The notes under the pieces: model-generated
Database searches by the model: none
What the model saw: only the letters and a program-made list of their open reading frames with translations
Told to the model about the DNA's origin: nothing
Origin: Chromohalobacter beijerinckii
Lineage (GTDB): Bacteria > Pseudomonadota > Gammaproteobacteria > Pseudomonadales > Halomonadaceae
Direction: 5' to 3'
Assembly: GCF_023061185.1 (NCBI RefSeq)
Contig: NZ_JAKGAK010000001.1
Span: forward strand, 395,084 to 459,083
Length of the DNA: 64,000 nucleotides
Position numbers and translations under genes: made by a program
In this document: one piece after another, positions 48,477 to 56,926 of the stretch
Numbering within the stretch: position 1 is the stretch's first letter
Layout of the letters: the number at the start of each line of letters is the position of its first letter

Positions 48477-48491
48477 GCATTGTCTTGAGCT

Positions 48492-48567
48492 TGGTGGAGC
48501 CTAGCGGGATCGAACCGCTGACCTCAACACTGCCAGTGTTGCGCTCTCCCATCTGAGCTAAGGCCCC
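48492..48567 (-). tRNA. tRNA-Ala (anticodon GGC)
   Basis: 76 nt including CCA. Acceptor GGGGCCT, D-arm AGCTCAGATGGGAGAGC, anticodon arm CAACACTGGCAGTGTTG giving GGC, T-arm GCGGTTCGATCCCGC. In the same transcription direction as gltX and tRNA-Glu. Confidence 0.97.
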
Positions 48568-48628
48568 GTGCCTCAAGACGGTGCGTAGAATACTGATTCT
48601 CCCTGGCTTCGTCAATATCTTTCGATAC

Positions 48629-48662
48629 GGAAGAAGGAAGAAGGAAGAAGGAAGAAGGAAGG
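48629..48662. repeat. 7-bp tandem repeat (GGAAGAA)4 downstream of gltX
   Basis: Four exact copies of GGAAGAA from 48629 to 48656 plus a partial fifth (GGAAGG). Non-coding, between gltX and tRNA-Ala. The complementary pyrimidine stretch TTCTTCCTCCTTCC at 48705-48718 could pair with it to form a hairpin in the gltX 3' region. Copy number is likely to vary between strains. Confidence 0.85.
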
Positions 48663-48744
48663 CAGTATCTAGGGTTTCTGCCCCCTTCAAGCTTTGTAGC
48701 AGCGTTCTTCCTCCTTCCAGGCAAGCGGCGCTGTTCTATCTAGC

Positions 48745-50223
48745 TTACAGCTCCCGATATTCTTTCTCGAAGCGTTTGGCCTGCTTCTTGGAAACGCCCC
48801 CCAGCACCTGGGTGGCATGGCGCAGGCGCGCCCGTGTCATATCCGAACCGAGAATCGCCATGGCATCCAGCACCGAGGTGGAAGTCGCACTCCCCGTGAC
48901 GGCGATGAAGACCGGCGCCAGGAACGCTTTCATCTTCATATTGAACGCCTCGGCCAGGAATTTGACCTCGTCGAGCAAGGCTTCCTTGTGCCAACTGGGA
49001 ACGCCTTCCAGTCGCCACGTCAAAAACTGCAGAAGTTTGAGTAGGTCTTCATTCTCGAGCTTAATGCCTTCGAAACTGGACGCCTCGAGCGGCGGCACCC
49101 CCGAAAAGAAATGCCCGGCCAGCGGCATGACATCGGAGAGCGTCGAGATTCGCGGACGTACCTGCGGCAAGATCTGGTTAACGTATTCCTCGTTGAAGGC
49201 CCACTCTCTCAGGGCTTCCAGCAAGGCGGCATCGTCCAGATCCTCGCGAATATAGACGCCGTTGAGCCAAGTGAGCTTCTCCAGGTCGAACACCGGGCCG
49301 CCCAGCGACACGCGCTGAATATCGAAGTTCGCCATCATTTCCTCTAGGGTGAACTTCTCGCGGTCATCGGGCATCGACCAACCCATGCGGCCCAGATAGT
49401 TGGTCACCGCCTGCGGCAAAAAGCCCATGTGCCGATAATAATTGATCGAGGTCGGGTTCTTGCGCTTGGATAGCTTCGACTTATCCGGATTGCGCAGCAA
49501 TGGCATATGGCACAGCGTCGGCATCGGCCAATCGAAGTACTCATACAACAGCTTGTGCTTGGGCGCCGAGTTGATCCACTCCTCACCGCGCATGACATGC
49601 GTGATGCCCATCAGATGGTCGTCGACGACATTGGCCAAGTGATAGGTCGGCATACCGTCGGATTTGAGCAGGATCTGGGCATCGACCTGCGCCCAGTCGA
49701 CTTCGATCTCACCCCGCAGCATGTCGCTGACGATGCAACTGCCCTCGCCCGGCACTTTCATGCGCACTACATAAGGCCATTGCTCACGCTCGCGACGCGC
49801 TACTTCCTCGTCGGCAAGCGCCAGATCAGCGGGCTTGAGCGCCAGGTGCAGCCCCGCCGCCTTGCGCGTCTCACGCAGTTCATCGAGCTCTTCGCTGGTC
49901 CGATAGCACTTGAACGCATGCCCGGCGTCGAGCAATTGCTGCGCATATTGCGTATAGATATCGCCGCGCTCGCTCTGCCGATACGGGCCATGAGGACCGC
50001 CGATATCGGGACCTTCATCCCACTCGAGTCCCAGCCAGCGCAGGGAGTCGAGGATCATCTGCTCCGACTCGGCCGTCGAGCGCACTCGGTCCGTATCCTC
50101 GATGCGGAGGATGAACTGCCCGCCATGCTGACGCGCGAAGCATAGGTTGAACAGCGCTATATAGGCCGTGCCGACATGAGGATCGCCGGTCGGCGACGGC
50201 GCGATACGTGTACGTACGGTCAT
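48745..50223 (-). CDS. gltX: Glutamyl-tRNA synthetase
   Basis: 492 residues from the ATG at 50223. Class Ic synthetase: [12 protein letters not shown] is the HIGH-type motif, KLSKRKNP the KMSKS-type motif, with the Rossmann core and a C-terminal anticodon-binding domain ending [20 protein letters not shown]. It lacks the zinc-binding Cys cluster seen in some GluRS. The gene lies upstream of tRNA-Glu (its substrate) and tRNA-Ala on the same strand. A -10-like TATAAT (50259-50264) is seen upstream without a convincing -35. Confidence 0.97.
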   Translation of the reverse strand: MTVRTRIAPSPTGDPHVGTAYIALFNLCFARQHGGQFILRIEDTDRVRSTAESEQMILDSLRWLGLEWDEGPDIGGPHGPYRQSERGDIYTQYAQQLLDAGHAFKCYRTSEELDELRETRKAAGLHLALKPADLALADEEVARREREQWPYVVRMKVPGEGSCIVSDMLRGEIEVDWAQVDAQILLKSDGMPTYHLANVVDDHLMGITHVMRGEEWINSAPKHKLLYEYFDWPMPTLCHMPLLRNPDKSKLSKRKNPTSINYYRHMGFLPQAVTNYLGRMGWSMPDDREKFTLEEMMANFDIQRVSLGGPVFDLEKLTWLNGVYIREDLDDAALLEALREWAFNEEYVNQILPQVRPRISTLSDVMPLAGHFFSGVPPLEASSFEGIKLENEDLLKLLQFLTWRLEGVPSWHKEALLDEVKFLAEAFNMKMKAFLAPVFIAVTGSATSTSVLDAMAILGSDMTRARLRHATQVLGGVSKKQAKRFEKEYREL

Positions 50224-50342
50224 GAAGTTCCCGATCATTGGTGACTGACGATGGCATCATTATACGCATGCACCTACCCGGCATCAGTACCGCCGAGACA
50301 AACGCATCGGATAGGCCCTATGGCACTCGTCCAGCACGTTCT

Positions 50343-51239
50343 TCACAAGGCCAGGTGCTCGCGAAACCACTCCGTGATGAAATCCAGGTAAGCCCGGGTC
50401 TTGTCGGGCAGATATTTGCGCGAGCGGAACAACACCAACATGCTGCCGTGCTCGTTCCAATACGGCTGCAAGAGGGGTGTCAGTTGCCCCTCCTCCACTG
50501 CCGCGCGCGCCGCGAATGTCGGCAGATAGGCCAAGCCGAATCCCGCCTTGGCCGCTTCGACCACGCCCAGCAGATTATTGATCACCAGACGAGAGTTAGG
50601 CTCGATATCCAGCGGCTGTCCATTGAGAGAAAAGCGCCAGTGAGCGCCGAGATCGTAATTGCCGTAGAACACTGTATCGAACTCGGCGATGTCCTTGGGG
50701 TGCAGCGGCCGACCAACGCGGGCCAGATAATCCGGCGCGGCGTACAGGCCATAGACCACTTTGCACAGCGGACGCGACACCAGACTCGACGGCGGCATCG
50801 GCCCCATGCGAATGGCCAGATCCACCGACTCGTCGATGGGTTCGAAACGCTGATCCTCGAGCAGGATTTCCACCGACATCTCGGGATAGCGGCGCATGAA
50901 GGCCGTGGTCGGCGCCGCCAAGTACATGAAGCCGAAGCTCACCTGGGCACTGACCTTGAGTTGCCCCCGAGGTTGTGACGTCACCGACTGTACCTGCGCC
51001 TCCGCCGTCTGCAACTCCTCGATGACCCGCAGCCCATGCTCGTAATAGATCTGTCCGGCTTCCGTGAGGCGCAATGAACGCGTCGAGCGATTGAGCAGAC
51101 TGACGCTCAACTCATCCTCGAGTGCAGCCACACGCTTTGAAGCCAACGACTTGGAAATACTCAGACGCCGCGCCGCTGAGGTAAAACTGCCCGCTCGCAC
51201 GACCTCGACGAAGACACGCAATGCATCCAGTGTCGTCAC
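50343..51239 (-). CDS. LysR-family transcriptional regulator
   Basis: 298 residues from a GTG at 51239 (VTTLDALRVFVEVVRAGSF), the usual LysR start context; an in-frame GTG at 51281 would add 14 unconserved residues. Helix-turn-helix SFTSAARRLSISKSLASKRVAALEDELSVSLLNRSTR in the first 60 residues, then the effector-binding domain (RGQLKVSAQVSFGFMYLAAPTTAFMRRYPEMSVEILLEDQ). Belongs to the large CrgA-like group. A T-N11-A inverted repeat lies 25 bases upstream. No adjacent divergent enzyme gene shows its target. Confidence 0.92.
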   Translation of the reverse strand: MTTLDALRVFVEVVRAGSFTSAARRLSISKSLASKRVAALEDELSVSLLNRSTRSLRLTEAGQIYYEHGLRVIEELQTAEAQVQSVTSQPRGQLKVSAQVSFGFMYLAAPTTAFMRRYPEMSVEILLEDQRFEPIDESVDLAIRMGPMPPSSLVSRPLCKVVYGLYAAPDYLARVGRPLHPKDIAEFDTVFYGNYDLGAHWRFSLNGQPLDIEPNSRLVINNLLGVVEAAKAGFGLAYLPTFAARAAVEEGQLTPLLQPYWNEHGSMLVLFRSRKYLPDKTRAYLDFITEWFREHLAL

Positions 51240-51649
51240 GTTGAAGATACTCCGACATGCTAGTTTCCAAAATAGAAACACTAGTTTTCGATTGTACCCT
51301 CTTATTACGCAAAGGCCGACTGCCTATACTGGCCGCGCTCGGGCAAGCGATGTATCGCTCCCGGCATGCGTGGCCTTTTCTCAGCGGAATCGCCACGCGC
51401 ACGCTAACGGCGCTCGATGGCTTCGGCTTTCCTGCGCCGTGTGGCGTCTTCAGTGAAACGAGCTTTTCTTTGCGCCATCAGGCTGTTCTACGGGACGGCC
51501 GGCGCCCTTTTATTCCTCATTCTCCCCTTCCTGACACTGCAATTCGGATAGTGCATACGCACTACATACTGTTCATAACCCCCAACCCGAAACATACTTT
51601 GGCATTGGCTGGATATGCTAACGCGTTCACCTCATGGCGAGATGTCTAC
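51240..51649. other. Intergenic region between lysR and the XRE regulator
   Basis: 410 bases without a credible gene. It has two palindromes that look like operators: GTTTC-N7-GAAAC at 51263-51279, whose core TTTC-N7-GAAA fits the LysR-type T-N11-A box, and TAGTGC-ATAC-GCACTA at 51549-51564, about 85 bases before the XRE start and of the kind bound by phage-type repressors. The rest shows nothing I can identify. Confidence 0.5.
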
Positions 51650-52294
51650 ATGGACGCACTGGGACCCCGGATCAAGCAGCTCAGGATAGACGCCGGCTTG
51701 AGCAAGGCCGCCTTGGCCAGACGTGTCGGCGTATCGGATGTTACGATTTCTTATTGGGAATCCGGCACGATCAAACAAATAGGTCACGAGCGACTCATCG
51801 CACTGGCCGACGCGCTGCATTGCTCGCTCGAACGACTACTCGAAGATGGCACTACCGTCGCAACGCCCACGGCTTCTCAACGTATCACCGAGAACGTGCC
51901 CGGCAATACACATCTCTTGGCACTACACACCGTGCCCCCGGTGCCGTGGGAAGCTCACACGCTCGCTGCCCCTCTTCCCGCCTCGGGCACCGCCATCGAC
52001 GCCCTCGTTCGAGGGTGTTACCTCGTGACACCAGGCTCAGGAGAGACATTCGCCTATCTCGAGGCGGGCGATATCGCCGCCATTCTTCCTACCTCCCATT
52101 TCCGACAGGAAGGGCTTTATCTACTCGAATGGCGCCATGCACTCACGATCCAATATCTGAGCCACCCTGAGCCGGAAACGTTGCGCATCACCGACCCTGC
52201 GCACCACACTACCGTCGATTCAAACCAGCCATTCCCATTTCGAATCGCAGGACGCCTTCAGGCTCGTTGGCAACAACGTGACGTCAGTGATTGA
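51650..52294 (+). CDS. XRE-family (phage-repressor-like) regulator
   Basis: 214 residues from the ATG at 51650. Helix-turn-helix in residues 5-62 (LGPRIKQLRIDAGLSKAALARRVGVSDVTISYWESGTIKQIG) in the Cro/CI style. The C-terminal part (residues 75-214) has a weak resemblance to S24/LexA-type repressor tails (GCYLVTPGSGETFAYLEAGDIAAI) but no clear Ser-Lys dyad, so autocleavage is not claimed. No other phage genes are nearby. Upstream DNA in the same frame is open but not protein-like, so the first HTH-proximal ATG was taken. Confidence 0.8.
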   Translation: MDALGPRIKQLRIDAGLSKAALARRVGVSDVTISYWESGTIKQIGHERLIALADALHCSLERLLEDGTTVATPTASQRITENVPGNTHLLALHTVPPVPWEAHTLAAPLPASGTAIDALVRGCYLVTPGSGETFAYLEAGDIAAILPTSHFRQEGLYLLEWRHALTIQYLSHPEPETLRITDPAHHTTVDSNQPFPFRIAGRLQARWQQRDVSD

Positions 52295-52385
52295 CGCCAT
52301 ACGGCAGGCTTTCCAACCGTTTTTGGAATTCCAGGGATTACGCCTTGGTCCATACTGAGTGCACATCCTCATTGACGGGGGCATC

Positions 52386-52679
52386 ATGATGAAAGTCATT
52401 CTGCTGGTGACACTGTTCGGCCTAGCATGGCCGGTGCTGGCTGATGACGATGGTCAGCGCGACTCACTCAACGACAGTCGCCAACGCAATCAACTGCAAC
52501 GTGACGTCAGCAGCGACCGCGCCACCACGATCGAGCGTCGGCAGTCGCTGAATCGCAGCGAACACCGTGATGAACGTTTCGACGAACGCCAGCGGCAAGA
52601 GCGTCAACTCAAGCGCTCTCAGCGCCGTCTGGAAGACTCGCAACGCGAGCTCAGAGACCAGCGCAACCAGTCACCCTGA
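52386..52679 (+). CDS. Small exported, highly charged protein of unknown function
   Basis: 97 residues. Clear signal peptide (MMKVILLVTLFGLAWPVLA, cut at about residue 19-20). The mature chain is built almost entirely from Arg, Asp, Glu, Gln, Ser and Asn (about one third Arg), with no Cys, Trp, Tyr or Gly-rich parts, and would be a coiled coil or disordered. No family is recognised. The function cannot be inferred. A strong terminator follows the stop codon, showing it is a stand-alone transcription unit. Confidence 0.75.
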   Translation: MMKVILLVTLFGLAWPVLADDDGQRDSLNDSRQRNQLQRDVSSDRATTIERRQSLNRSEHRDERFDERQRQERQLKRSQRRLEDSQRELRDQRNQSP

Positions 52680-52685
52680 CACAAA

Positions 52686-52713
52686 AAAGCCCGACCGATA
52701 CCGGCCGGGCTTT
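52686..52713 (+). terminator. Terminator after the small secreted protein
   Basis: AAAGCCCG (52686-52693) pairs with CGGGCTTT (52706-52713), with further pairing of CCG/CGG inside and T residues at the end; seven bases after the stop. Confidence 0.8.
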
Positions 52714-53061
52714 CGTGCAAACCTGCATTTCCTTGCAGGCGTCACGGACTTCCTGTCCGTACTCTGTGCTTTCCGTGCTTCTTTAGGCGTCCTTTTTACC
52801 TATCTTCCTTGCTTTCCACCCTTCCATGGCGGACATGATCACCGTGGCAGAAGATCCCTAGTAGTAAAAATAATCTGTATCAAACAACACCAATTTAATG
52901 TTCCAAGATGTAACAAAGGCCGCGAAAGCCCCCCCCCTTGAATCGCACCGGAGCCGACAGACTCGACCCAACGATATTGCCGAACTATCCGTATGACGTA
53001 CAATACGCGGCCGTTGCACCCGCTATCGTTCTTAGCCATCACCCTTCACCGGAGGCCGCAA
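52714..53061. other. Intergenic region upstream of dusA
   Basis: About 350 bases with no gene. Features seen: a C9 homopolymer at 52929-52937, and a likely dusA promoter, TTGCCG (52977-52982), 16-bp spacer, TACAAT (52999-53004), 57 bases before the dusA ATG. Nothing else identified. Confidence 0.5.
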
Positions 53062-54084
53062 ATGATTGAAAAATCAGCGCAAGACTCGCTAGCGCGGGCC
53101 CGCCGATTTTCTGTGGCCCCGATGATGGATTGGACGACCCGCGACTACCGCGCGTTCGCCCGCACGCTGACGCGTGAAGCGCTGCTGTACACCGAGATGG
53201 TCACGACCGGGGCGATTCTGCATGGCTCGCCGCGCGAGCGCTTTTTGGGGTATAGCGACGTGGAGCATCCGGTGGCGCTACAACTAGGCGGCAGCGACCC
53301 TGCTGCACTGGCGGAATGCGCGGCGATCGCTGAAGCCTGGGGCTACGATGAGGTCAACCTGAACGTGGGGTGCCCTAGCGATCGGGTACAGAACAACCTG
53401 ATCGGCGCCTGCCTGATGGAGCATCCGGACAAGGTGGCGGCGGCAGTCAGCGCCATGCAGGCAGCGGCCTCGATTCCGGTCACGGTCAAGTGTCGTATCG
53501 GCATCGACGACCAGGACGAGGACGCCGATCTGGCGCGCTTCATCGAACGCGTCGCCGATGCCGGCTGCGAGGTCTTCATCGTGCATGCCCGCAAGGCCTG
53601 GCTAGAAGGACTCTCGCCCAAGGAAAACCGCGACGTGCCGCCGCTCAATTACCCACGCGTGCATCGTCTCAAGGCGCAGCACCCCGATCTTCATATCGGT
53701 ATCAACGGCGGTATCAAGACGCTGGACGAGTGCCGGGCACAGCTCGATCTCGTCGATAGCGTGATGATCGGGCGAGAGGCGTATCAGAACCCATGGTTAC
53801 TGGCCGATGTGGATGCCGCCATTTACGGCGGCGTCTCGCCAGTACGTAGCCGGCATGCCGCCGCACGCGCTTTCCGCCCCTACATCGCCGAACGCCTGAC
53901 GGCGGGCGCCAAGCTGAATCACGTCACCCGTCACCTGCTCGGCCTGTTCCAAGGCTGCCCCGGCGGTCGTCAGTTTCGACGCCACCTGTCGGAAAATGCC
54001 CACCGCGCCGGCGCCGGGCTCGAGGTGTTCGACGAAGCATTGGCCAAGGTGCGCGAGCTCGACACTGAAAGCGCCGTCGCCTGA
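53062..54084 (+). CDS. dusA: tRNA-dihydrouridine(20/20a) synthase
   Basis: 340 residues from the ATG at 53062 (GGAGG at 53051-53055). Flavin-dependent TIM barrel: SVAPMMDWTTRDYR, the catalytic Cys104 in NLNVGCPSDRVQ, VKCRIGIDDQ and HARKAWLEGLSPKENRDVPPLNY, followed by GINGGIKTL and GREAYQNPWLLADVD. The ENR-x-V-PPL stretch is specific to DusA rather than DusB or DusC. It reduces uridine 20/20a in the D-loop of tRNAs using FMN and NADPH. Confidence 0.96.
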   Translation: MIEKSAQDSLARARRFSVAPMMDWTTRDYRAFARTLTREALLYTEMVTTGAILHGSPRERFLGYSDVEHPVALQLGGSDPAALAECAAIAEAWGYDEVNLNVGCPSDRVQNNLIGACLMEHPDKVAAAVSAMQAAASIPVTVKCRIGIDDQDEDADLARFIERVADAGCEVFIVHARKAWLEGLSPKENRDVPPLNYPRVHRLKAQHPDLHIGINGGIKTLDECRAQLDLVDSVMIGREAYQNPWLLADVDAAIYGGVSPVRSRHAAARAFRPYIAERLTAGAKLNHVTRHLLGLFQGCPGGRQFRRHLSENAHRAGAGLEVFDEALAKVRELDTESAVA

Positions 54085-54091
54085 GACGACG

Positions 54092-55117
54092 CTATAGCTC
54101 CTGGCGCGTCTCGAAATCCGAGTGAAAGGTTTCAACGGCGTTCTCCGCCTCTTCGATTTCATCGAAGCGGGCGACATGAAACAGTGCTTCGCCCTCGTTC
54201 GCCAGCGGCAGGTTACTCATACCGATGACGATGCCATCCGCGTTGGCGAGCACTTCCTGCTCGGCATTCCCGAACGGATCGGCAACGCGCCCTAGAATAT
54301 CGCCTCGTGCGACACGCGCGCCCAACCGCGCCCGGGGGCGTAGAATGCCGTCGATGGGCGAACGAGCCCAACTCGAGCCATTGGCGACCTCCGCAACGGC
54401 AGGCGCATGCCGACGCCGATCGGCGGGCAACATGCCTAGCAAGCGCATGACGCGCTGCACACCTCTTACCCCCGGCGCGATCGCCCACTCGTCGAAGCGC
54501 AGCGCCTCGCCAGCCTCATAGGTGAGCACCGGCACGTCACGCGATTGCGCATATTCCCGTAGGCTTCCTTCGCGCAATTCGGCATTGAGAATCACCGGCA
54601 CCCCAAACGCCTCGGCCATGGCCTGTGTCGCGGGGCGCTCCTTCATCTGTGCCCGCACCTGCGGGAGGTTGGTACGATGAATCGCGCCGGTATGCAGGTC
54701 GACGATATGCGTTGCAAGGTCGACGATCTGCTCGCGAAACAACGACGCGACACGCGAGCCAAGGGAGCCAACCTCGCTGCCCGGAAAGCAGCGATTCAAG
54801 TCACGCCGGTCAGGCAAGTAGCGCGTCTGCTGCACGAAGCCGAAGACATTGACGATGGGCACCGCAATCAGCGTGCCTCTCAAGCGCGATAGCGACGCTA
54901 ATCTAAGCATGCGACGCACGATCTCGACGCCATTGATCTCATCACCGTGAATCGCCCCACAAACCAGCAAGACCGGGCCCGGCTGACGGCCATGAACGAC
55001 CTCGACGGGAATATGCAGCGGTGCATGGGTGTAAAGCTTGGCCACCGGTACATCGATCTGTGCCCGGCTGCCGGGCGGAATACGCGTACCGGCGAGTTCG
55101 AAGGGAGCGCGAGCCAT
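54092..55117 (-). CDS. Succinylglutamate desuccinylase/aspartoacylase-family zinc hydrolase
   Basis: 341 residues from the ATG at 55117. M14-like aspartoacylase fold: GPVLLVCGAIHGDEINGVEI carries the Zn ligands His and Glu, PDRRDLNRCFPG the substrate Arg-Asp-Leu-Asn-Arg motif, IVDLHTGAIHRTNLPQVR the third Zn His; the catalytic Glu is in LTYEAGEALRFDE. A C-terminal beta domain follows. Related proteins are found beside rimK in many genomes; here rimK is 54 kb away. Substrate unknown. Convergent with dusA, seven bases apart. Confidence 0.88.
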   Translation of the reverse strand: MARAPFELAGTRIPPGSRAQIDVPVAKLYTHAPLHIPVEVVHGRQPGPVLLVCGAIHGDEINGVEIVRRMLRLASLSRLRGTLIAVPIVNVFGFVQQTRYLPDRRDLNRCFPGSEVGSLGSRVASLFREQIVDLATHIVDLHTGAIHRTNLPQVRAQMKERPATQAMAEAFGVPVILNAELREGSLREYAQSRDVPVLTYEAGEALRFDEWAIAPGVRGVQRVMRLLGMLPADRRRHAPAVAEVANGSSWARSPIDGILRPRARLGARVARGDILGRVADPFGNAEQEVLANADGIVIGMSNLPLANEGEALFHVARFDEIEEAENAVETFHSDFETRQEL

Positions 55118-55453
55118 GAGTGTTCCTATACCGAAGATGGCGAATTCTTTATACCCGCCATGGCGCCTCATGACACCCCATTCATGCAAGCGATTCTTTG
55201 TTTAGCCATCAATCAAGGGCGTGACGCATGTCAGCGGCGTAGGCTTTTGATCACTGTCATGACATGAGAAATGCAGCATGCTGATCTCTTGAGAACCTCG
55301 CGGCGCCTCCTGGGGCGGCGTGCTCATAAAATATACCCAAGGGGGTATATCACAGGGTTGCCCCCCTTCGTAACGTTATCCCAAAGCGCAAATTCAAAAG
55401 GCCAACATTTAACCAAGGCTGGCCAAGATACAACGATGGTTCGGGAGCAAACC
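55118..55453. other. Divergent region with a CsoR-like palindrome
   Basis: 336 bases between the aspartoacylase-like gene and puuB, without a gene. It has the perfect palindrome ATATACCC-AAGG-GGGTATAT at 55331-55350, similar in base order to operators of the CsoR/RcnR metal-responsive family, and a smaller TGTCATGACA at 55255-55264. It probably contains the promoters of both genes; no convincing -35/-10 pair stood out. Confidence 0.4.
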
Positions 55454-56737
55454 GTGCTGGCAACGTCTCATCCCCATTCTTATTACGCGGCGTCCGCAAA
55501 TGACAAGCGCGTGCGTCCGACCCTGCAGGGTCACGTGAAGGCAGACATCTGCATCGTCGGCGCCGGCTTTACCGGCATGTCTACAGCCCTCCACATGGCC
55601 GAAAATGGCTACAAGGTGGTTGTCCTGGAAGGCAGCCGCATAGGATTCGGTGCTTCCGGCCGCAATGGCGGACAGATCGTCAACAGCTACAGCCGCGATA
55701 TCGACTTCATCGAGCACCATTATGGCCAGAAGGTCGGTGCAGAGATGGGGAAGATGGCTTTCGAGGGCGGTCGCATCCTACGTCGTATCGTCAAAGACTA
55801 CGACATCCAGTGTGACTTGAAGGAGGGCGGTATTTTCGCCGCGTGCAACCGCAAGCAGTTCGAGGAACTGGTCGAGAAAAAGAAGCTCTGGGAAGCCCAC
55901 GGCCACGAACAACTGGAACTGCTCGACGAGAATGCCATCCCGCAATACGTGGGTACCGAGCGCTACGTTGGCGGCCTAATCGATCACAGCGGGGGGCATT
56001 TCCATCCCTTGAATCTGGTACTCGGCGAAGCCGACGCCGTGGAGTCTCAGGGAGGAACCATCTACGAGAACTCCGCGGCACTGCGGATTCATCAAGGCGA
56101 CAAACCGATCGTCCATACCGAAGAAGGCGACGTTGAAGCAGACTACGTGCTAGTCGCCGGTAATGCCTATCTAAATGGCCTGCTGCCAAAGCTGGAATCC
56201 AAGGCCATCCCCTGCGGCACACAGGTCATCGCCACCGAACCACTACCGGAAAGCGTACAGCAGCGTTTACTACCGAAAGACAATTGCGTCGAGGACTGCA
56301 ACTACCTCCTTGACTATTTCCGCCTGTCTGGCGATGGCCGGCTGATCTACGGTGGCGGCGTTACCTATGGTGCCCGCGAGCCGGCGCAAGTCGAGGCTCT
56401 GATCATGCCGAAAATGCTCAAAACGTTCCCTGAGTTGAAAGACACTAAGGTAGATTTTGCCTGGACCGGCAACTTCCTGCTAACACTAAGCCGCTTGCCC
56501 CAATTCGGCCGCATCGGAAACAACATCTACTACGCACAAGGGTATAGCGGCCACGGCCTCACCTGCACCCACTTGGCGGGCAAAGTGATCAGTGACGCCA
56601 TTCAGGGTCAGTCAGAACGCTTCGATATTTTCGCCGGCTTGCCCCAGCACTCGTTCCCTGGCGGACGGGCCATGCAGATTCCGCTGACCGCCATGGGGGC
56701 CTGGTACTACAACTTGCGCGACAAGCTCGGGATTTGA
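55454..56737 (+). CDS. puuB: FAD-dependent gamma-glutamylputrescine oxidase (PuuB-like), copy 1
   Basis: 427 residues from a GTG at 55454 that has GGGAG six bases upstream; an ATG at 55436 lacks such a site. The N-terminus (HPHSYYAASAND) resembles E. coli PuuB. FAD-binding Rossmann motif ADICIVGAGFTGMSTALHMAENG near residues 30-52, RIGFGASGRNGGQIVNSYSRD, then the DAO-type domain with the YAQGYSGHGLTCTHLAGK C-terminal motif. Oxidises gamma-glutamylputrescine to its aldehyde with H2O2 release. A second, diverged copy follows. Confidence 0.9.
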   Translation: MLATSHPHSYYAASANDKRVRPTLQGHVKADICIVGAGFTGMSTALHMAENGYKVVVLEGSRIGFGASGRNGGQIVNSYSRDIDFIEHHYGQKVGAEMGKMAFEGGRILRRIVKDYDIQCDLKEGGIFAACNRKQFEELVEKKKLWEAHGHEQLELLDENAIPQYVGTERYVGGLIDHSGGHFHPLNLVLGEADAVESQGGTIYENSAALRIHQGDKPIVHTEEGDVEADYVLVAGNAYLNGLLPKLESKAIPCGTQVIATEPLPESVQQRLLPKDNCVEDCNYLLDYFRLSGDGRLIYGGGVTYGAREPAQVEALIMPKMLKTFPELKDTKVDFAWTGNFLLTLSRLPQFGRIGNNIYYAQGYSGHGLTCTHLAGKVISDAIQGQSERFDIFAGLPQHSFPGGRAMQIPLTAMGAWYYNLRDKLGI

Positions 56738-56926
56738 TTTTTTATAATCAACCACTACCGCCATGAACATCAAAAACCGGGCAGACATCTAAGCGATGAA
56801 CTGGGCTATAAGCTGAATACGTGAAAGGCAACCGACGCTAGCCTCTCCGCGGGACTTTCCCTCCGTGACGTGAGACTTTTGTCGTATTCTCATAAATTAT
56901 TCAACAACAATAACAGGATGGAATCT

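Noticed and set aside
48629..48662. Possible CRISPR or gene-coding nature of the purine-rich repeat
   Set aside because: Seven-base head-to-tail units without spacers; a simple tandem repeat.
51257..51649. Upstream in-frame extension of the XRE regulator
   Set aside because: The added 131 residues are not protein-like and overlap operator-like DNA; the helix-turn-helix begins just after the ATG at 51650.
55271..55453. N-terminal extension of the first puuB-like gene back to 55271
   Set aside because: It would run through the palindrome and lacks similarity to the family; a GTG with a good ribosome site at 55454 fits the known N-terminus.
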